A stretch of 64,000 nucleotides of DNA from Acidobacteriota bacterium (GCA_013289795.1 JABCZH010000008.1:124001-188000); one strand, 5' to 3'; shown: positions 1 through 8,799, counted from the first letter of the stretch. The notes: generated by a model not told the origin, from the sequence alone. Numbers and translations: made by a program.

Positions 1-899
1 TGCACGAAATACTCCTCCAGTGAGGTCCGGAGCGGAGTCACCGAAACAATATGCAGACGTTCGCGGCGGAGGGTGTCGATTAAGGCGTCCTGGCTGGCCT
101 CGAGGACCACGGCGCGAACCGTGTCTCCGGTAACACTGGAGTCCAGCGCCAGGGTTTTCACGCTGGGGAGTACAGTGTTCCCTCGCCATACCACCTCGAC
201 CTTCCCCTGCACGCTGGACGTCAGGTCGGCCACCGCGCCCACGCCCCGCAACTCGCCCTGGTGAATGATGGCAACACGGTCGCAAAGCGCTTCCGCATCG
301 GAAAGAATATGAGTTGAGAAAAAGACCGTTTTGCCGGCGCGCTTCAGTTCCTCCATCAAGTCGCGCACTTCGCGGCGGCCGATGGGATCGAGTCCCGACA
401 TGGGCTCGTCGAAAAACAGGACTCGGGGGTTGTGCAGGATGGCCTGCGCGACGCCCACCCGCTGCAGCATGCCTTTGGAAAATTTCCGCAACTGCATACC
501 GGACACATTGGGCAATCCGACTCGATCCAGAACTTCACTGACTCGGCGTTTGCGTTCCTTAGCATCGACACCCGAAAGTTGCCCGTAGTACTCAAGCAGT
601 TCGGCGGCAGTCAGGTAATCGTAAAAATAGGGCTGCTCGGGGAGGAATCCGATCTGGGCTTTCATTCTCGGATCGTTGATTTCACAGCCGAGGATTCGGG
701 CTGAGCCCGCGCTGGGATACACCAGGCCCATCAGCATTTTCAGAGTGGTGGTTTTCCCGGCGCCGTTAGGCCCGAGAAAGCCAAAAATCTCCCCTTCTTC
801 CACCTGCAAACGGAGGGGCTGCAAGGCGCACTTCGGCCGCTTTCGCCAGAAGCCCACCTGGTAAGTCTTCGTCAAACCAAGGATCTCTATGGCCGCCAT
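1..899 (-). CDS. ABC transporter ATP-binding protein (partial at window edge)
   Basis: Nucleotide-binding subunit of an ABC transporter, truncated by the left window edge after about 299 codons. Reading the minus strand from the ATG at 899 gives [18 protein letters not shown]. Visible motifs are Walker A ([10 protein letters not shown]), a signature-like [14 protein letters not shown], Walker B ([13 protein letters not shown]) and the switch His in STHILSDAE. The C-terminal extension after the ATPase core is typical of CcmA/DRA-type exporters, which usually pair with a separate multi-TM permease; that partner would lie left of the window. There is no clear Shine-Dalgarno. A TATAAT at 939-944 and a perfect 12-bp palindrome lie between it and the next pilin gene. 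The substrate cannot be told. Confidence 0.9.
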   Translation of the reverse strand, partial: MAAIEILGLTKTYQVGFWRKRPKCALQPLRLQVEEGEIFGFLGPNGAGKTTTLKMLMGLVYPSAGSARILGCEINDPRMKAQIGFLPEQPYFYDYLTAAELLEYYGQLSGVDAKERKRRVSEVLDRVGLPNVSGMQLRKFSKGMLQRVGVAQAILHNPRVLFFDEPMSGLDPIGRREVRDLMEELKRAGKTVFFSTHILSDAEALCDRVAIIHQGELRGVGAVADLTSSVQGKVEVVWRGNTVLPSVKTLALDSSVTGDTVRAVVLEASQDALIDTLRRERLHIVSVTPLRTSLEEYFV

Positions 900-924
900 T
901 TAGGAGAACGGATTCATTGCCTTG

Positions 925-944
925 TTGCGTACGCAAAAATTATA
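925..944 (-). promoter_or_regulatory. -10 hexamer and 12-bp palindrome upstream of the ABC ATPase
   Basis: On the minus strand a TATAAT (939-944) is followed at once by TTGCGTACGCAA (925-936), a perfect 12-bp palindrome, 25 nt before the ATG. A palindrome just downstream of a -10 box is a usual place for a repressor operator. No good -35 was seen. The regulator is unknown. Confidence 0.45.
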
Positions 945-1007
945 AGCAAAATGCCTGTAACCTTGAGATGGCAGCCGGGGTACGCGAGGTTACGAAGGTA
1001 AAGGTGG

Positions 1008-1541
1008 TTATTGCGCCGATGTGTAGCCCATGCAGGTGGCAACGTCTGGCGCTGGAACTCCGCCGGCAGTGCCCGGTTGGTTGCGCAGAACTCCGTCGGT
1101 GACGACGCAGAAATTGCGGAAGCCAGTGACGTTGAACGAGATGGGCGCCGAGGATGCCACAAACGAACTGTTGGGGCCAGCGCCACCATTGAAGCCCACG
1201 GCCGCAAGTTGGTACCCGCTCTTGCTCCCACCGGCCACGATGCTATCCAGGATACAGGCGGTGGTTGAACTGGGAGCGCAGCCAGTGGACGGGCCGCCCA
1301 TGCTCGCCAAGTCCGGCGAATATCCCACCGTAGGATAGGCCGCATTGTAGGCGATCTCCGAAGTCGCGATACGGCGAACCGAACTGGCCGCCGAAGATTC
1401 ATTGGCAGCAATCCTGGCCCGTAGCAGGTTCGGGATGGCAATCGCGGCAATGATCAGGATGATGGCCACCACGATCAGGAGTTCGATAAGCGAGAACCCG
1501 TCGGCGGCAGCACTCAGTTTTGGTCTCGAAGACATATCCAT
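1008..1541 (-). CDS. type IV prepilin-like protein, divergent member of the pilin array
   Basis: Prepilin or pseudopilin of about 177 aa. The class III leader is short and followed by the conserved hydrophobic helix GFSLIELLIVVAIILIIAA, with cleavage expected after the Gly and the usual Glu at mature position 5. The ATG at 1541 gives a 15-residue leader (MDMSSRPKLSAAADG); the longer frame to 1631 would give an implausible 45-residue leader. Only the N-terminal helix and the first part (ARIAANESSA) match its three neighbours closely. The globular part differs but keeps the TVGY segment and four cysteines. It is last in the minus-strand array and may be a minor pilin. No terminator was seen after it. 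Confidence 0.85.
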   Translation of the reverse strand: MDMSSRPKLSAAADGFSLIELLIVVAIILIIAAIAIPNLLRARIAANESSAASSVRRIATSEIAYNAAYPTVGYSPDLASMGGPSTGCAPSSTTACILDSIVAGGSKSGYQLAAVGFNGGAGPNSSFVASSAPISFNVTGFRNFCVVTDGVLRNQPGTAGGVPAPDVATCMGYTSAQ

Positions 1542-1732
1542 CACCCATCTAGATGGCAGCACGTTGCTGGCCACCCTAATCAGACCGTAGCAAAAGCTGG
1601 ATATCAATGAGATGAATGATTTAGACGACATCGGAACACTCTAAGGAACCTGCCTGGCTGCCCGGATGACAGTTATCGTCACAGCTAGAAGTCTGCTGAT
1701 CTCAGTCTGAGAGCTGGCATACCGTAGGCACT

Positions 1733-1772
1733 GGAAAAAACAACAAGGAGCAACGGATTGATCCGTTGCTCC
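1733..1772 (-). terminator. Rho-independent terminator after the second pilin gene
   Basis: Perfect hairpin with arms GGAGCAACGGA and TCCGTTGCTCC around TTGA (1747-1772). On the minus strand it is followed by a U-rich tract reading CTTGTTGTTTTTTCC. It lies 39 nt beyond the stop of the pilin gene at 1811. Confidence 0.85.
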
Positions 1773-1810
1773 CTGTTTGGACCCCTTCCCAAGTACTCGT
1801 CGATCGAGAC

Positions 1811-2332
1811 TTACTGCAGGGCCGTGTAAGCTGCGCAAGCAGCCGAGCCGCCTGACATCGCAGAGCCAACCGCGGTGAAGCGGATCACAGCGTCTTCGTT
1901 CGAGCAGAAGCCGCGCACGCCGGTTTGGTTAACCGATGCCGGAATGCCATCCAAGGTATAGCCCGGGATGATGCCGTTCAGCGCTGCAACTGGCGTATCG
2001 CCGAAGTAGTAACCGCTCTTCGCCTTGCCAGCGGTGCTGGCCTGGGCAACAACCCAGTCGACTAAGCAAGCGTTGGTCGAAGCCGGCGTGGTGCAACCGG
2101 TCGAAGCGCTCGGCCCCAGGGCCGCGACGGTGGAGGCATAGCCCACCGTTGGGTAAGTTGACTGGAAGGTGACCTCGGCAGTGTTCATGGTACGCACGGA
2201 GCTGACCGCAGACGACTCGTTCGCCGCGATGCGCGCCCGCAACAGGTTCGGAATAGCGATGGCAGCGATGATAAGAATGATCGCGACCACAATCAGCAAC
2301 TCAATCAGTGAAAAGCCCTTCTGTTTCCGCAT
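1811..2332 (-). CDS. type IV prepilin-like protein (PilA-like), near-identical copy 1
   Basis: 173-aa prepilin. The leader is MRKQKG, then mature FSLIELLIVVAIILIIAA with Glu5, then the NLLRARIAANESSA alpha-helix common to this array. The globular part has four cysteines (TGC, NAC, GFC, AAC), probably two disulfides. It is identical to the gene at 2676-3197 at 168 of 173 residues. An AAGGGGAG ribosome site precedes the ATG, and a strong terminator follows, so the gene looks monocistronic and strongly expressed. Such proteins are processed by PilD and polymerised by the type IV pilus or type II secretion machinery; none of that machinery is in this window. Confidence 0.92.
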   Translation of the reverse strand: MRKQKGFSLIELLIVVAIILIIAAIAIPNLLRARIAANESSAVSSVRTMNTAEVTFQSTYPTVGYASTVAALGPSASTGCTTPASTNACLVDWVVAQASTAGKAKSGYYFGDTPVAALNGIIPGYTLDGIPASVNQTGVRGFCSNEDAVIRFTAVGSAMSGGSAACAAYTALQ

Positions 2333-2611
2333 TTTCGTTTTCTCCCCTTCTCCGTTTTAAGTCCGGTCTTATCGACCCGCTGGCTGTAACATCGCACTTT
2401 GACGGCCAGAACCGAAAGCTGCGGGCCTACTGGAGCGAACCACTGGAAGCACTGCGTTTTCAATCACTAATGGCTGTTGTGCGGCCCCGCCCTGCGCTGG
2501 CGAAGTGCCAAATAACGCGCAGTCTCTCAGATTTCGACTCGGGGAATGACAAATTGTGTCAATTTGGGAATGCCTGAGATTTGTCCCAATAAGGTCAGTT
2601 GGGATGAAGAC
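2333..2611 (-). promoter_or_regulatory. upstream region of pilin copy 1 with a conserved TGACAAATTGTGTCA motif
   Basis: Non-coding. Besides the ribosome site it holds TGACAAATTGTGTCA at 2549-2563, an imperfect palindrome repeated 211-225 nt upstream of the next pilin gene as well. Read on the minus strand it contains TTGACA with an AT-rich GTCGAAAT about 17 nt on, which could be a promoter with a leader of roughly 180 nt. No reading frame here looks real. Confidence 0.5.
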
Positions 2612-2643
2612 AGAAAAGGAGCCGCGTCGTCTGACGCGGCTCC
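2612..2643 (-). terminator. Rho-independent terminator after the third pilin gene
   Basis: Perfect 11-bp stem GGAGCCGCGTC / GACGCGGCTCC (2618-2643) with a GTCT loop. On the minus strand it is followed by TTTTCTGTCTTC. It lies 32 nt after the stop of the pilin gene at 2676. Confidence 0.85.
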
Positions 2644-2675
2644 CTTACCTTCTGTGGATGGTCTTGCGACCTGTC

Positions 2676-3197
2676 TTACTGCAATGCGGTGTAGGCGGCG
2701 CAGGCAGCGGAGCCGCCTGACATCGCGGAGCCAACCGCAGTGAAGCGGATCACAGCGTCTTCGTTCGAGCAGAAGCCGCGTACGCCGGTCTGGTTAACCG
2801 ATGCCGGAATGCCATCCAAGGTATAGCCCGGGATGATGCCGTTCAGCGCAGCGCCTGGTGTATCGCCGAAGTAGTAACCGCTCTTCGCCTTGCCAGCGGT
2901 GCTAGCCTGGGACACGACCCAATCGACTAAGCAAGCGTTGCTCGAAGCCGGGGTGGTGCAACCGGTCGAAGCACTCGGCCCCAGGGCCGCGATGGTGGAG
3001 GCGTAGCCCACCGTCGGGTAAGTTGACTGGAAGGTTACTTGGGCAGTGTTCATGGTACGCACGGAGCTGACCGCAGACGACTCGTTCGCCGCAATGCGCG
3101 CTCGCAACAGGTTCGGAATAGCGATGGCAGCGATGATAAGAATGATCGCGACCACAATCAGCAACTCAATCAGTGAAAAGCCCTTCTGTTTCCGCAT
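2676..3197 (-). CDS. type IV prepilin-like protein (PilA-like), near-identical copy 2
   Basis: 173-aa prepilin with the same MRKQKG leader and FSLIELL helix as the 1811-2332 gene. It differs from that copy at five residues only: E/Q, V/I, T/S, A/S and V/G, all in the exposed globular part rather than in the assembly helix. The ribosome site GAAGGGGA lies just upstream and a hairpin terminator follows. The copy carries its own upstream region and terminator, so the duplicated unit is promoter-gene-terminator. Role as for copy 1: a filament subunit, likely a type IV pilus or a related secretion pseudopilus. Confidence 0.92.
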   Translation of the reverse strand: MRKQKGFSLIELLIVVAIILIIAAIAIPNLLRARIAANESSAVSSVRTMNTAQVTFQSTYPTVGYASTIAALGPSASTGCTTPASSNACLVDWVVSQASTAGKAKSGYYFGDTPGAALNGIIPGYTLDGIPASVNQTGVRGFCSNEDAVIRFTAVGSAMSGGSAACAAYTALQ

Positions 3198-3454
3198 TTC
3201 GTTTCCCCTTCTCGGTTCAACTGCGTTTTCGAACGTCTCTCTGACTGTTACGTGGCACGTTGTTGGCCGCCACCGGGATTTATGAACCTCGGTGCGGAAT
3301 CACTGCAACCGGCATTGTTTGGCACGACTATGGGCTGGCTGGCGAGGAACCGCTTCTCTACTAGGGCACAATAAACGGGCTTTCTCCCACATTTTGACCG
3401 AGCGATGACAAATTGTGTGATCGAGGACGGGGTTACGCGCTCAGCCGTCATGAG
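3198..3454 (-). promoter_or_regulatory. upstream region of pilin copy 2
   Basis: Non-coding spacer resembling the one before copy 1. TGACAAATTGTGTGA at 3408-3422 matches the motif at 2549-2563 at 14 of 15 positions and sits at nearly the same distance from the start codon. An AT-rich GTCAAAAT follows on the minus strand. No gene is visible. Confidence 0.45.
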
Positions 3455-3490
3455 GGAAACGAAAGAGCCGCAGTCTGAGTCGCGGCTCTT
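3455..3490 (-). terminator. terminator-like hairpin after the fourth pilin gene
   Basis: Perfect 9-bp stem AAGAGCCGC / GCGGCTCTT (3463-3490) around a 10-nt loop. The minus strand continues as TTTCGTTTCCC. The U-tract is weaker than in the other two pilin terminators, but the position after the stop at 3533 is the same. Confidence 0.7.
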
Positions 3491-3532
3491 GTGGGACTGT
3501 GCGATGGGTGGTTCGATTTCGGAACGCGGCGC

Positions 3533-4057
3533 TTATTGGAGAGCGGTGTAGGCTGCGCAGGCCGCTTCGCTGCCCGAGATCGCCGAACCGACCGCCTTGA
3601 AGCGAATGACGGCATCCTCGTTGGAACAGAAACCGCGCACACCGGTTTGGTTGACCGAGGCGGGAATCCCATCCAACGTGTAGCCAGGAGTCATGCCGTT
3701 TAGAGCTGCAACCGGAGTATCAGTGAAATAGTAGCCGCTCTTGGCGGTGCCGGCAGCCGTGGCCTGCGACACTACCCAATCCACCAAACAGGCATTGGCC
3801 GAAGTGGGCGTGGTGCAACCGGTGGACGCGGAGGGTCCCAAGGCCGCGATGGTCGAGGCATAACCGACCGTCGGAAACGTGGACTGGTAGGTGACCTGCG
3901 ACGTGTTCATGGTGCGGATGGAACTGACCGCCGACGACTCATTGGCAGCAATACGTGCCCGCAACAGGTTTGGAATGGCAATCGCGGCAATAATCAAAAT
4001 AATGGCCACTACGATCAACAGCTCGATCAGTGAAAAACCTCGGTGTTTCTTTCGCAT
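3533..4057 (-). CDS. type IV prepilin-like protein, third close paralogue
   Basis: 174-aa prepilin with leader MRKKHRG and mature helix FSLIELLIVVAIILIIAA. It aligns without gaps to the copies at 1811 and 2676 but has many substitutions (for example SSIRTMNTSQVTYQSTFP and a KAVGSAISGSEAAC end). The ATG at 4057 is chosen because it leaves a 7-residue leader and has GAGAGG about 10 nt upstream; the frame stays open to 4126 but adds 23 residues unlike a leader peptide. It is first in the array on the minus strand and divergent from the Rieske gene. It is probably the ancestral copy or a functional variant; the sequence alone does not decide. Confidence 0.9.
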   Translation of the reverse strand: MRKKHRGFSLIELLIVVAIILIIAAIAIPNLLRARIAANESSAVSSIRTMNTSQVTYQSTFPTVGYASTIAALGPSASTGCTTPTSANACLVDWVVSQATAAGTAKSGYYFTDTPVAALNGMTPGYTLDGIPASVNQTGVRGFCSNEDAVIRFKAVGSAISGSEAACAAYTALQ

Positions 4058-4323
4058 TTCGTCGTCTACCTCTCGCGTGGGCGGGTTTTGGTCTGCCAGT
4101 TTCATTTTGGGCAATTCAGTCACCATCGGCTGCAGAGACGATGACGAGCGGCAAAGAACCCTAATTGCATTCCTTGCAGTGTGCTGGAGGCTTTCCCCGG
4201 CGGAGTAAAGGGGGAGCCAATTACTCTTATGATAGGGGTGTCTGCACGGGAAGGCAACACAAGTGGCAAATGTTGTTACCGGAAACCCGTCCCCATCGTT
4301 GCTCTACAATGCTCCTGACCTCC

Positions 4324-5415
4324 ATGACTGGCCCTTTTTCTGACCTTACGATTGCGGCAGATGTCGCCCGCGCCTGGTCCATTCCAGACCGGTTCTACAC
4401 CGCTGCGGACGTTTTTCTGGCGGAGCGGGAGAGGATATTCGCCCGGAATTGGCAGGTCATCGGCCACGTTCACCAATTGGTGAACCCCGGCGATTTCTTT
4501 ACCACCGAGTTATTAGGGGAACCGCTGCTACTGGTGCGGGGCGCAGAGGGGGAACTGAGAGGCTTCTATAACGTCTGCCGCCACCGGGCGGGCCCGCCGG
4601 CGGAAGGGTGCGGGTCGAAGAAGTTATTTCGCTGTAGCTATCACGGTTGGACGTACGGTCTGGATGGGGCGCTCATCAGTGCTCCCGAATTCGAAGGTGT
4701 GGAAGATTTTCGCACCGAACAATTCGCGTTGAAGCCGGTTCGCGTGGAAGAGTGGTTCAATCTGATCTTCGTGAATCTTGATCCCGCCGCCGAGCCACTG
4801 GCAAAGACCCTGGGTGAGTTGCCGCGACAGGCAACGCGTTTTCAATTTGCTGACATGAAGCTGTCCGAACGTAGGACGTATGACATGCACTGCAATTGGA
4901 AGACGTACGTAGATAACTATCTCGAGGGTTATCACCTGCCCAGCGTGCATCCCGGATTGAATCGCGAACTGGACTACAGCGCCTACACGGTTGAGCCGTA
5001 TACGCGGCACGTGCGGCAGTTCAGTCCGATTCGGGGAGCGCAGCCGGGGGACGCAGCGCCGAGGCGCTATCAGGAGACGCGCGAAGATCTGACCACGGAC
5101 TATTTCTGGATCTTTCCCAACTGGATGTTGAACTGCTATCCTGATAATGCCTCGCTGAACATCATTCTGCCAATCGACACCGAGCGGACTCTCGCAATCT
5201 TTGAGTGGTACTTACCAGACAAGGAATTGTGGAGCAAATCCGCGCGCGAGGCGGTCGAGTTCAGCCATCAGATTCAACTGGAAGATGTGGCTATCTGTGA
5301 GCGCGTGCAGAAGAATCTGCATTCCCGTAGCTACGAGCGCGGCCGCTATAGCGTGAAGCAGGAGCAGGGCGTGCATGCGTTCCATCGCATGTACGCAGAA
5401 GTGATGAACGTGTAA
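4324..5415 (+). CDS. Rieske non-heme iron ring-hydroxylating-type oxygenase, alpha subunit
   Basis: 363-aa oxygenase of the aromatic-ring-hydroxylating alpha-subunit family. An N-terminal Rieske [2Fe-2S] domain shows the CxH...CxxH ligands (NVCRHRAG and FRCSYHGWTYG). The C-terminal catalytic domain has the mononuclear iron motif NYLEGYHLPSVHPGL, with two His; the third, carboxylate, ligand lies further on. Reductase and ferredoxin partners are absent nearby, so the substrate is unknown; quaternary-amine and aromatic oxygenases share this layout. Starts at 4309 or 4324 are both possible. 4324 is preferred because a TACAAT lies 13 nt before it and overlaps the other ATG. Upstream frame to 4165 is not conserved-looking. 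Confidence 0.85.
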   Translation: MTGPFSDLTIAADVARAWSIPDRFYTAADVFLAERERIFARNWQVIGHVHQLVNPGDFFTTELLGEPLLLVRGAEGELRGFYNVCRHRAGPPAEGCGSKKLFRCSYHGWTYGLDGALISAPEFEGVEDFRTEQFALKPVRVEEWFNLIFVNLDPAAEPLAKTLGELPRQATRFQFADMKLSERRTYDMHCNWKTYVDNYLEGYHLPSVHPGLNRELDYSAYTVEPYTRHVRQFSPIRGAQPGDAAPRRYQETREDLTTDYFWIFPNWMLNCYPDNASLNIILPIDTERTLAIFEWYLPDKELWSKSAREAVEFSHQIQLEDVAICERVQKNLHSRSYERGRYSVKQEQGVHAFHRMYAEVMNV

Positions 5416-5458
5416 CGCGCTACGGAGACTCTCTAGGCAGGAGGAATGCTTGTGGAAA

Positions 5459-7552
5459 TCACCAGATCCGCACTCTCTCTCCCGGCGAAAGGTATAGTTT
5501 CTCTCCTGCCTGCACATCGAACGCTGCGTACCAGGAATCGATATTGCGGACGGTGAGTGCGCGGTACTGTCCGGGCGAGTGAGTGTCGGTGAGCACTTGC
5601 TGACGGAGCGCCGCATCACGACTTTTGTCTGCCCAGCTTTGCGCGTAGGCGATAAAGAATTGCTGGTCCCCGGAGAATCCTCCTTGCACAGGGGCCGGCT
5701 GACCGGCGAGGGAAGCCTTATACGCGTCGTAGGCGGCTGCGACTCCGGCGACATCGGCGATGTTTTCTCCAAGTGTCTGCCTGCCGTTCAGCGCCAGATC
5801 TGGAAAGGGCCTGTAGGCGTCATACTGGGTCGCCAATCTGGAGATGGATGCCTGAAAGTGGGCTGCGTCGTCGGGTGTCCACCAGTTTCGCACCCGTCCT
5901 TTCGAGTCAAACGCAGCGCCTTCGCTGTCGAAGGTGTGGCTGATTTCGTGCCCGATAGTTGCGCCCGTGGCTCCGTAGTTGGCGGCGGCCGGCGCTTGCG
6001 GATCAAAGTACGGCGGCTGCAAAATGGCAGCAGGGAAGTTCAATGCGTTTTGCAGGGGCAAGTTCACCGCGTTGATGGTTTGCGGCGTCATCGACCACTC
6101 TTTGCGGTCGATCGGCTTGCCGAGCTGCGCTAGCTGTCGCTGATATTCAGCAAGGTCGCCACGCCATAGGTTGCCGTAGAGATCGTCCGCTTTCACTTCA
6201 TAGTTCGAGTAGTCATGCCAGCTTTCTCCGTAGCCGACGCCCACGTACAGAGTGTCCAGCTTGGCCTGGGCTTCGGCTTTGGTGGCAGCGTCCATCCATG
6301 CCAGCCCATCAATTCGTTTGCGGAAAGCTGCCACGATGTTCGCCACCATGACTTGTACCTGCGCCTTTACCTCGGGTGGGAAGTAGCGTTGCACATAAAG
6401 CTGACCGACGTCATCGCCCAGGTATGCGTTCACCAGGTCCACGCCGCGTTTCCAGCGCACACGTTGTTCGAGGGTGCCTGAGAGTGTCTTCCCGTAGAAG
6501 GCAAAAGCCTCGTCGCTGAATGCTTTCGGCAATCCCGCGGGATGCGCTTCGATCAGATGGAACGCCATCCAGTCTTTCCAGGTCTCAAGCGGAGTTGAGG
6601 CTACCAGCGCAGCTTCACCGGCAAACGCCGTTGGTTGCCAAACGATGAAACTCTTCTGCTGGCTCAGACCTGCGGCGTGAAGGTACTCCGGCCAGTCCAG
6701 TCCTGGTGCCTTGGCGGCGAAGTCGGACGCTTCCCACGTGTTGTTCGCCTTATGAATATCGTTGTCGTCTGCCAGACTGATGTGTTTTTCCGCGATCGCG
6801 TGTTCGAGTTCCACGATGCGAGCGGCGCGTGCTTCAGTCTCGCTGAATCCCGCCAACTTCAGCATGGCGGCGATGTGCACCTGATACTTGCTGCGGATGT
6901 CGCGCATTGAGGCGCTGTCGGAAAGGTAGTACTCGCGGTCTGGAAGTTGCAGACCGCCCTGCATCAGGTATGCGGTGTAATGCTCGGAATCATTGAAACC
7001 GGGCGCGACCCACAGTCCGAAAAGATTCTCGGTGTGGAAATTGGTGTTGTTCAAGCCATCGACGTCGGCGCGTAGGGTTTTTCCCAGGGCGCGGGCCAGT
7101 TCGCGTTTGTCGCGGATATCCGCAATCGCCCGCAACTTCGGCTGCAGCGGCTTGAGTCCTTTGGCTTCAACCCCGGCTTCGTCCATGAAGGAGTTGTAGA
7201 GATCAGCGATCTTGCGTGACTTGCTGTCCGCAGTCGCTCCCTGTTTTGCGGCCTCGGTGATCAGGTCGGCCACGCGCTTGTCCGTCTGTTCGACTAAAGC
7301 CATCCCTGGAAAGGTAGCGTTTCGGTCGGCAGGGATCGGTGTCCGCTTGATCCACTCCCCGTTGGCGTATTCCCAGAAGTCGTCCCCCGGCTTTACCTTG
7401 CGATCCACATAGCTCAGGTTGACGGATGGACCTGTAGGTTGGGGAGCGTCCGGAGGCTCCGGAGCGGCGTGGCTCGCGGCAAACGAAGGAAGTGCGGATA
7501 CCGCGGCGGCCAAAACATATGACAGAAGACGACTGTCGAGTGATGGTTTCAT
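5459..7552 (-). CDS. M13 family zinc metallopeptidase (neprilysin/PepO-like), exported
   Basis: 697-aa endopeptidase. An N-terminal signal peptide (VLAAAVSALPSFAASHA) is followed by the M13 N-terminal domain and the catalytic domain. Zinc ligands are in GHEISHTFD (HExxH) and GENIADVAG (third ligand Glu). The substrate-binding NALNFPA and the C-terminal VRIW ending are family hallmarks, and the length matches PepO proteins. Likely periplasmic or membrane-anchored; cleaves oligopeptides. It is the last gene of a minus-strand run after two phosphatases, 68 nt after the previous stop. It converges on the Rieske gene with a 43-nt gap and no obvious terminator. Confidence 0.95.
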   Translation of the reverse strand: MKPSLDSRLLSYVLAAAVSALPSFAASHAAPEPPDAPQPTGPSVNLSYVDRKVKPGDDFWEYANGEWIKRTPIPADRNATFPGMALVEQTDKRVADLITEAAKQGATADSKSRKIADLYNSFMDEAGVEAKGLKPLQPKLRAIADIRDKRELARALGKTLRADVDGLNNTNFHTENLFGLWVAPGFNDSEHYTAYLMQGGLQLPDREYYLSDSASMRDIRSKYQVHIAAMLKLAGFSETEARAARIVELEHAIAEKHISLADDNDIHKANNTWEASDFAAKAPGLDWPEYLHAAGLSQQKSFIVWQPTAFAGEAALVASTPLETWKDWMAFHLIEAHPAGLPKAFSDEAFAFYGKTLSGTLEQRVRWKRGVDLVNAYLGDDVGQLYVQRYFPPEVKAQVQVMVANIVAAFRKRIDGLAWMDAATKAEAQAKLDTLYVGVGYGESWHDYSNYEVKADDLYGNLWRGDLAEYQRQLAQLGKPIDRKEWSMTPQTINAVNLPLQNALNFPAAILQPPYFDPQAPAAANYGATGATIGHEISHTFDSEGAAFDSKGRVRNWWTPDDAAHFQASISRLATQYDAYRPFPDLALNGRQTLGENIADVAGVAAAYDAYKASLAGQPAPVQGGFSGDQQFFIAYAQSWADKSRDAALRQQVLTDTHSPGQYRALTVRNIDSWYAAFDVQAGEKLYLSPGERVRIW

Positions 7553-7620
7553 GAAGTGTGATCCCAGGATAAGGTACTTATTAGCCTATCCGATTAGACG
7601 CGCGTCTGCCGCGGATGTAA

Positions 7621-8799
7621 CTAGTGATCCTCGACCTTCGCCAGCAAGCAGGTAATGTCGTCGTGCTGAGGAGTGGCGCCGACGAAGGCATCGAGATCGG
7701 CCATGAGACGGCGCAGCATTTCCTCGGGAATAACCGCGACTCCGTTCTGCAAGACGTTCAGCAGCCTCCCTTCCTCGTATTCTTCGTTCTTGGCATTCAT
7801 CGCTTCCACTACGCCATCGGTGAAGATCACCAGCCAATCGCCGGGCTGCAAGTTGACGGTGCCCGATTCATAGGGGGCGTCTGCCAGAATTCCCAAGGGA
7901 AGTCCGCCGTTGGTCAAGCGTTCAATGGCGCCCGAGTTGCGGCGCAGAATGGGAGTGTTGTGTCCGGCGTTGATGTAGGTGAGGGTGCGGCTGCGGGAAT
8001 CAAATTCAGCCAGAAACGCAGTGGTGAAGCGGCGGCCATCCTGACTGTTTGTGCTGGCGTAGCGATTCATTCCTGCCACTAATTCGGCGAGGGAGCAGGG
8101 AGTCGCGGACAGAGTCTTGAGGCCAGCCTGAAACGTAGCCATGAGCAGCGCGGCGGGAATGCTTTTGCCGGCAACGTCGGCGACGGCGAATAGATACAGT
8201 GGTTCGCCTCCGGGCCCTGGCCGGGCAAAGGCGTCGTAATAATCGCCGGCCACTGTGTTCGCCGGCCGGGTTGCGAATGCCATGGTCAAACCCGGGACCT
8301 GAGGCGGGGCTGCGGGGAGCAGCCAGCGTTGAATATCACGGGCGATTTCGAGATCTCGTTTCATCACCACGCGGTCGGCAATTTCCAGCATCAACAGCAT
8401 GAACAGCGAGGCTCCGCCCAGAAAGCGGAGATCGAATTCAACAAATTCGACATGTCCCTCTTCGGTACGATGGCTGAAGCCCCCAGCGGGAAAGATCAAT
8501 AAAACCACGCCCAGCAGCAGCAGCACGCGCCGCGCGGGCGTGAGCTTTTCGAGAATCGCCCAGGAAAATGCCTGCGCAGTTTGCCAGAAGCCCCGTTTCT
8601 TTTCCTCAGGCGCTCGGGCCTTGAAGTCGCGCTCGTAGAAGCGATAGCTGGCCCGCGCGTCGGTGCTGAATTGTTTCCATAGTTCGCTGAGTTCGAGGCC
8701 TTCAGTCACGCGGTGCCAGAACTGCCGCAGATGGGAAGTCTTTCCCTGATGCGGTTGGTTCGGCGGAGCCGGGGCGGCCTTGGAGGGGGAGGAGGTCAT
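7621..8799 (-). CDS. membrane-anchored PP2C/SpoIIE-type serine phosphatase
   Basis: 392-aa protein. A basic N-terminal cytoplasmic stretch is followed by two membrane segments (RRVLLLLGVVLLIFPAG and LGGASLFMLLMLEI), then a PP2C-like RsbU/SpoIIE phosphatase domain. Metal-binding acidic residues are visible in VAGDYYDAF, VADVAGKSI, FTDGVVEAM and HDDITCLLA. Family role: dephosphorylation of an anti-sigma-factor antagonist in partner switching. No STAS or anti-sigma kinase gene is in the window, so the target is unknown. It follows the larger phosphatase by 35 nt, and a TATAAT at 8818-8823 in that gap may give separate transcription. Confidence 0.9.
   Translation of the reverse strand: MTSSPSKAAPAPPNQPHQGKTSHLRQFWHRVTEGLELSELWKQFSTDARASYRFYERDFKARAPEEKKRGFWQTAQAFSWAILEKLTPARRVLLLLGVVLLIFPAGGFSHRTEEGHVEFVEFDLRFLGGASLFMLLMLEIADRVVMKRDLEIARDIQRWLLPAAPPQVPGLTMAFATRPANTVAGDYYDAFARPGPGGEPLYLFAVADVAGKSIPAALLMATFQAGLKTLSATPCSLAELVAGMNRYASTNSQDGRRFTTAFLAEFDSRSRTLTYINAGHNTPILRRNSGAIERLTNGGLPLGILADAPYESGTVNLQPGDWLVIFTDGVVEAMNAKNEEYEEGRLLNVLQNGVAVIPEEMLRRLMADLDAFVGATPQHDDITCLLAKVEDH

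Noticed and set aside
914-1450. 178-codon minus-strand frame over the divergent pilin gene
   Set aside because: Overlaps the pilin in another frame and has no prepilin or other motif.
2491-2512. Possible sigma54 site (TTGGCAC on the minus strand) upstream of pilin copy 1
   Set aside because: The -12 half reads CAGC rather than TTGC, and no equivalent is present upstream of copy 2.
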